Source of the DNA: Bacteroidota bacterium
GTDB lineage: Bacteria; Bacteroidota; Bacteroidia; Chitinophagales; Chitinophagaceae
Length of the DNA stretch: 15,043 nt
Assembly (NCBI GenBank): GCA_023440945.1
Contig: JAEZRL010000021.1
Coordinates: 1 to 15,043 of the forward strand
Direction: 5' to 3'
A program made the position numbers and the translations under genes. The notes beneath the pieces are model-generated. The model worked only from the letters and a program-made list of their open reading frames with translations. It was not told the origin of the DNA and did not search any database. Below, in pieces: positions 14,396 through 15,043 of the stretch (positions are counted from its first letter, which is position 1; every line of letters begins with the position of its first letter).

Positions 14396-15043
14396 ATGAA
14401 AGTTTTCAAATTTGGCGGCGCAAGTGTTAACAGTTTAGAACGGATTAAAAATGTAGGGCAAATCATCAAACAATACAACAAGGAGCCTTTAATGGTCATT
14501 ATCTCAGCAATGGGAAAAACAACGAATGCACTTGAAAAAGTGGTAGAAGCTTTTTATGCAGGAAAAAAAGAAGAATCGTTTAAATTATTTGAAGTCATCA
14601 AAAAGCAACATATAACTACTGCAAAATATCTATTGGTTACCCGATTTAATGAATGTATTGCGCAATTAAACGATTTTTTTACAGAAGTTGAATGGTTACT
14701 TCATGATAAACCTGCAAGAGCATTTGATTATTATTACGACCAAGTTGTTTGTGTGGGAGAATTGTTGAGTACTTCAATTGTCAGTCATTATTTAAATGAA
14801 GCAGGAATTGCGAATACATGGATAGATGTTAGAGATATTATAAGAACGGATGATAATTTTCGCGATGCCACAATTGACTGGAATGTTACCACGCAAAAAA
14901 CAAATGCTTTTGTAAAACCGCTGCTTGATGAAAAGAAAATTATTTTAACGCAGGGTTTTATTGGCAGTACCGATGAAAATGAAAGCACAACTTTAGGAAG
15001 AGAGGGAAGCGATTTTACTGCGGCCATTTTTGCCAATATTTTA
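14396..15043 (+). CDS. Aspartate kinase, N-terminal part (runs off the window)
   Basis: Aspartate kinase phosphorylates aspartate as the first step towards lysine, threonine and methionine. The gene is open for 216 codons with no stop before the window edge. It begins MKVFKFGGASV, the family's ATP/phosphate-binding KFGG motif with Lys5. It ends within the conserved LGREGSDFTAA block (from Gly201), which binds aspartate and nucleotide. Most of the kinase domain is visible; the ACT regulatory domains, or a fused homoserine dehydrogenase as in ThrA, would lie beyond the edge. Whether it is a stand-alone LysC or a bifunctional enzyme therefore cannot be told. A promoter match lies just upstream. 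Confidence 0.93.
   Translation, partial: MKVFKFGGASVNSLERIKNVGQIIKQYNKEPLMVIISAMGKTTNALEKVVEAFYAGKKEESFKLFEVIKKQHITTAKYLLVTRFNECIAQLNDFFTEVEWLLHDKPARAFDYYYDQVVCVGELLSTSIVSHYLNEAGIANTWIDVRDIIRTDDNFRDATIDWNVTTQKTNAFVKPLLDEKKIILTQGFIGSTDENESTTLGREGSDFTAAIFANIL

Noticed and set aside
1..15043. CRISPR arrays, tRNA or rRNA genes, insertion sequences, phage genes
   Set aside because: No spaced direct-repeat series, tRNA cloverleaf, rRNA stretch, transposase or integrase motif was recognised when reading the window.

Overview
The window looks like chromosomal DNA from a member of the Bacteroidota, most likely the Chitinophagaceae or a close relative. This is inferred from three things: the AT-rich composition, two exact matches to the Bacteroidota -7 promoter element TAnnTTTG (2117-2124 and 14344-14351), and the style of the encoded proteins (GxDLY-type SGNH hydrolase, SRAP variant, LigD). 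No 16S rRNA or other taxonomic marker is present.

Layout. 1-787 holds no intact gene, only decayed-looking coding scraps. 788-8851 is a DNA-repair neighbourhood. It starts with endonuclease III (788-1441) and two small unknown proteins. Next comes a tight four-gene operon (2153-5081): a UmuD'-like protein, the pol V catalytic subunit UmuC, an unknown 167-residue protein and an SRAP/YedK (HMCES-type) protein. A small unknown gene, a PF11672-type zinc-finger protein and another unknown gene follow. The stretch ends with a two-domain LigD (ligase plus polymerase) on the minus strand, preceded by a small frameshifted gene. 8852-11161 is a decay zone: a broken small gene, the C-terminal half of an FAD-dependent monooxygenase, an unassigned broken stretch, and a frameshifted membrane-protein gene whose expected C-terminal end appears on the opposite strand. 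From 11162 on the sequence is ordinary chromosome: a secreted double-SGNH hydrolase, class I fructose-1,6-bisphosphatase, and the start of an aspartate kinase gene that runs off the right edge.

How the genes work together. The repair genes cover base excision of oxidised pyrimidines (Nth), translesion synthesis (UmuD'C), shielding of abasic sites in single-stranded DNA (SRAP) and end joining (LigD). No Ku gene is visible in the window.

The most striking observation is that the UmuD homologue appears to be made already in its active form. It begins exactly at the position where E. coli UmuD is self-cleaved, and both catalytic residues of the protease are replaced (Ser60 position to Ala, Lys97 position to Arg). 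Control of pol V would then rest on transcription. A 9-bp inverted repeat lies inside the predicted promoter, where an operator would be expected.
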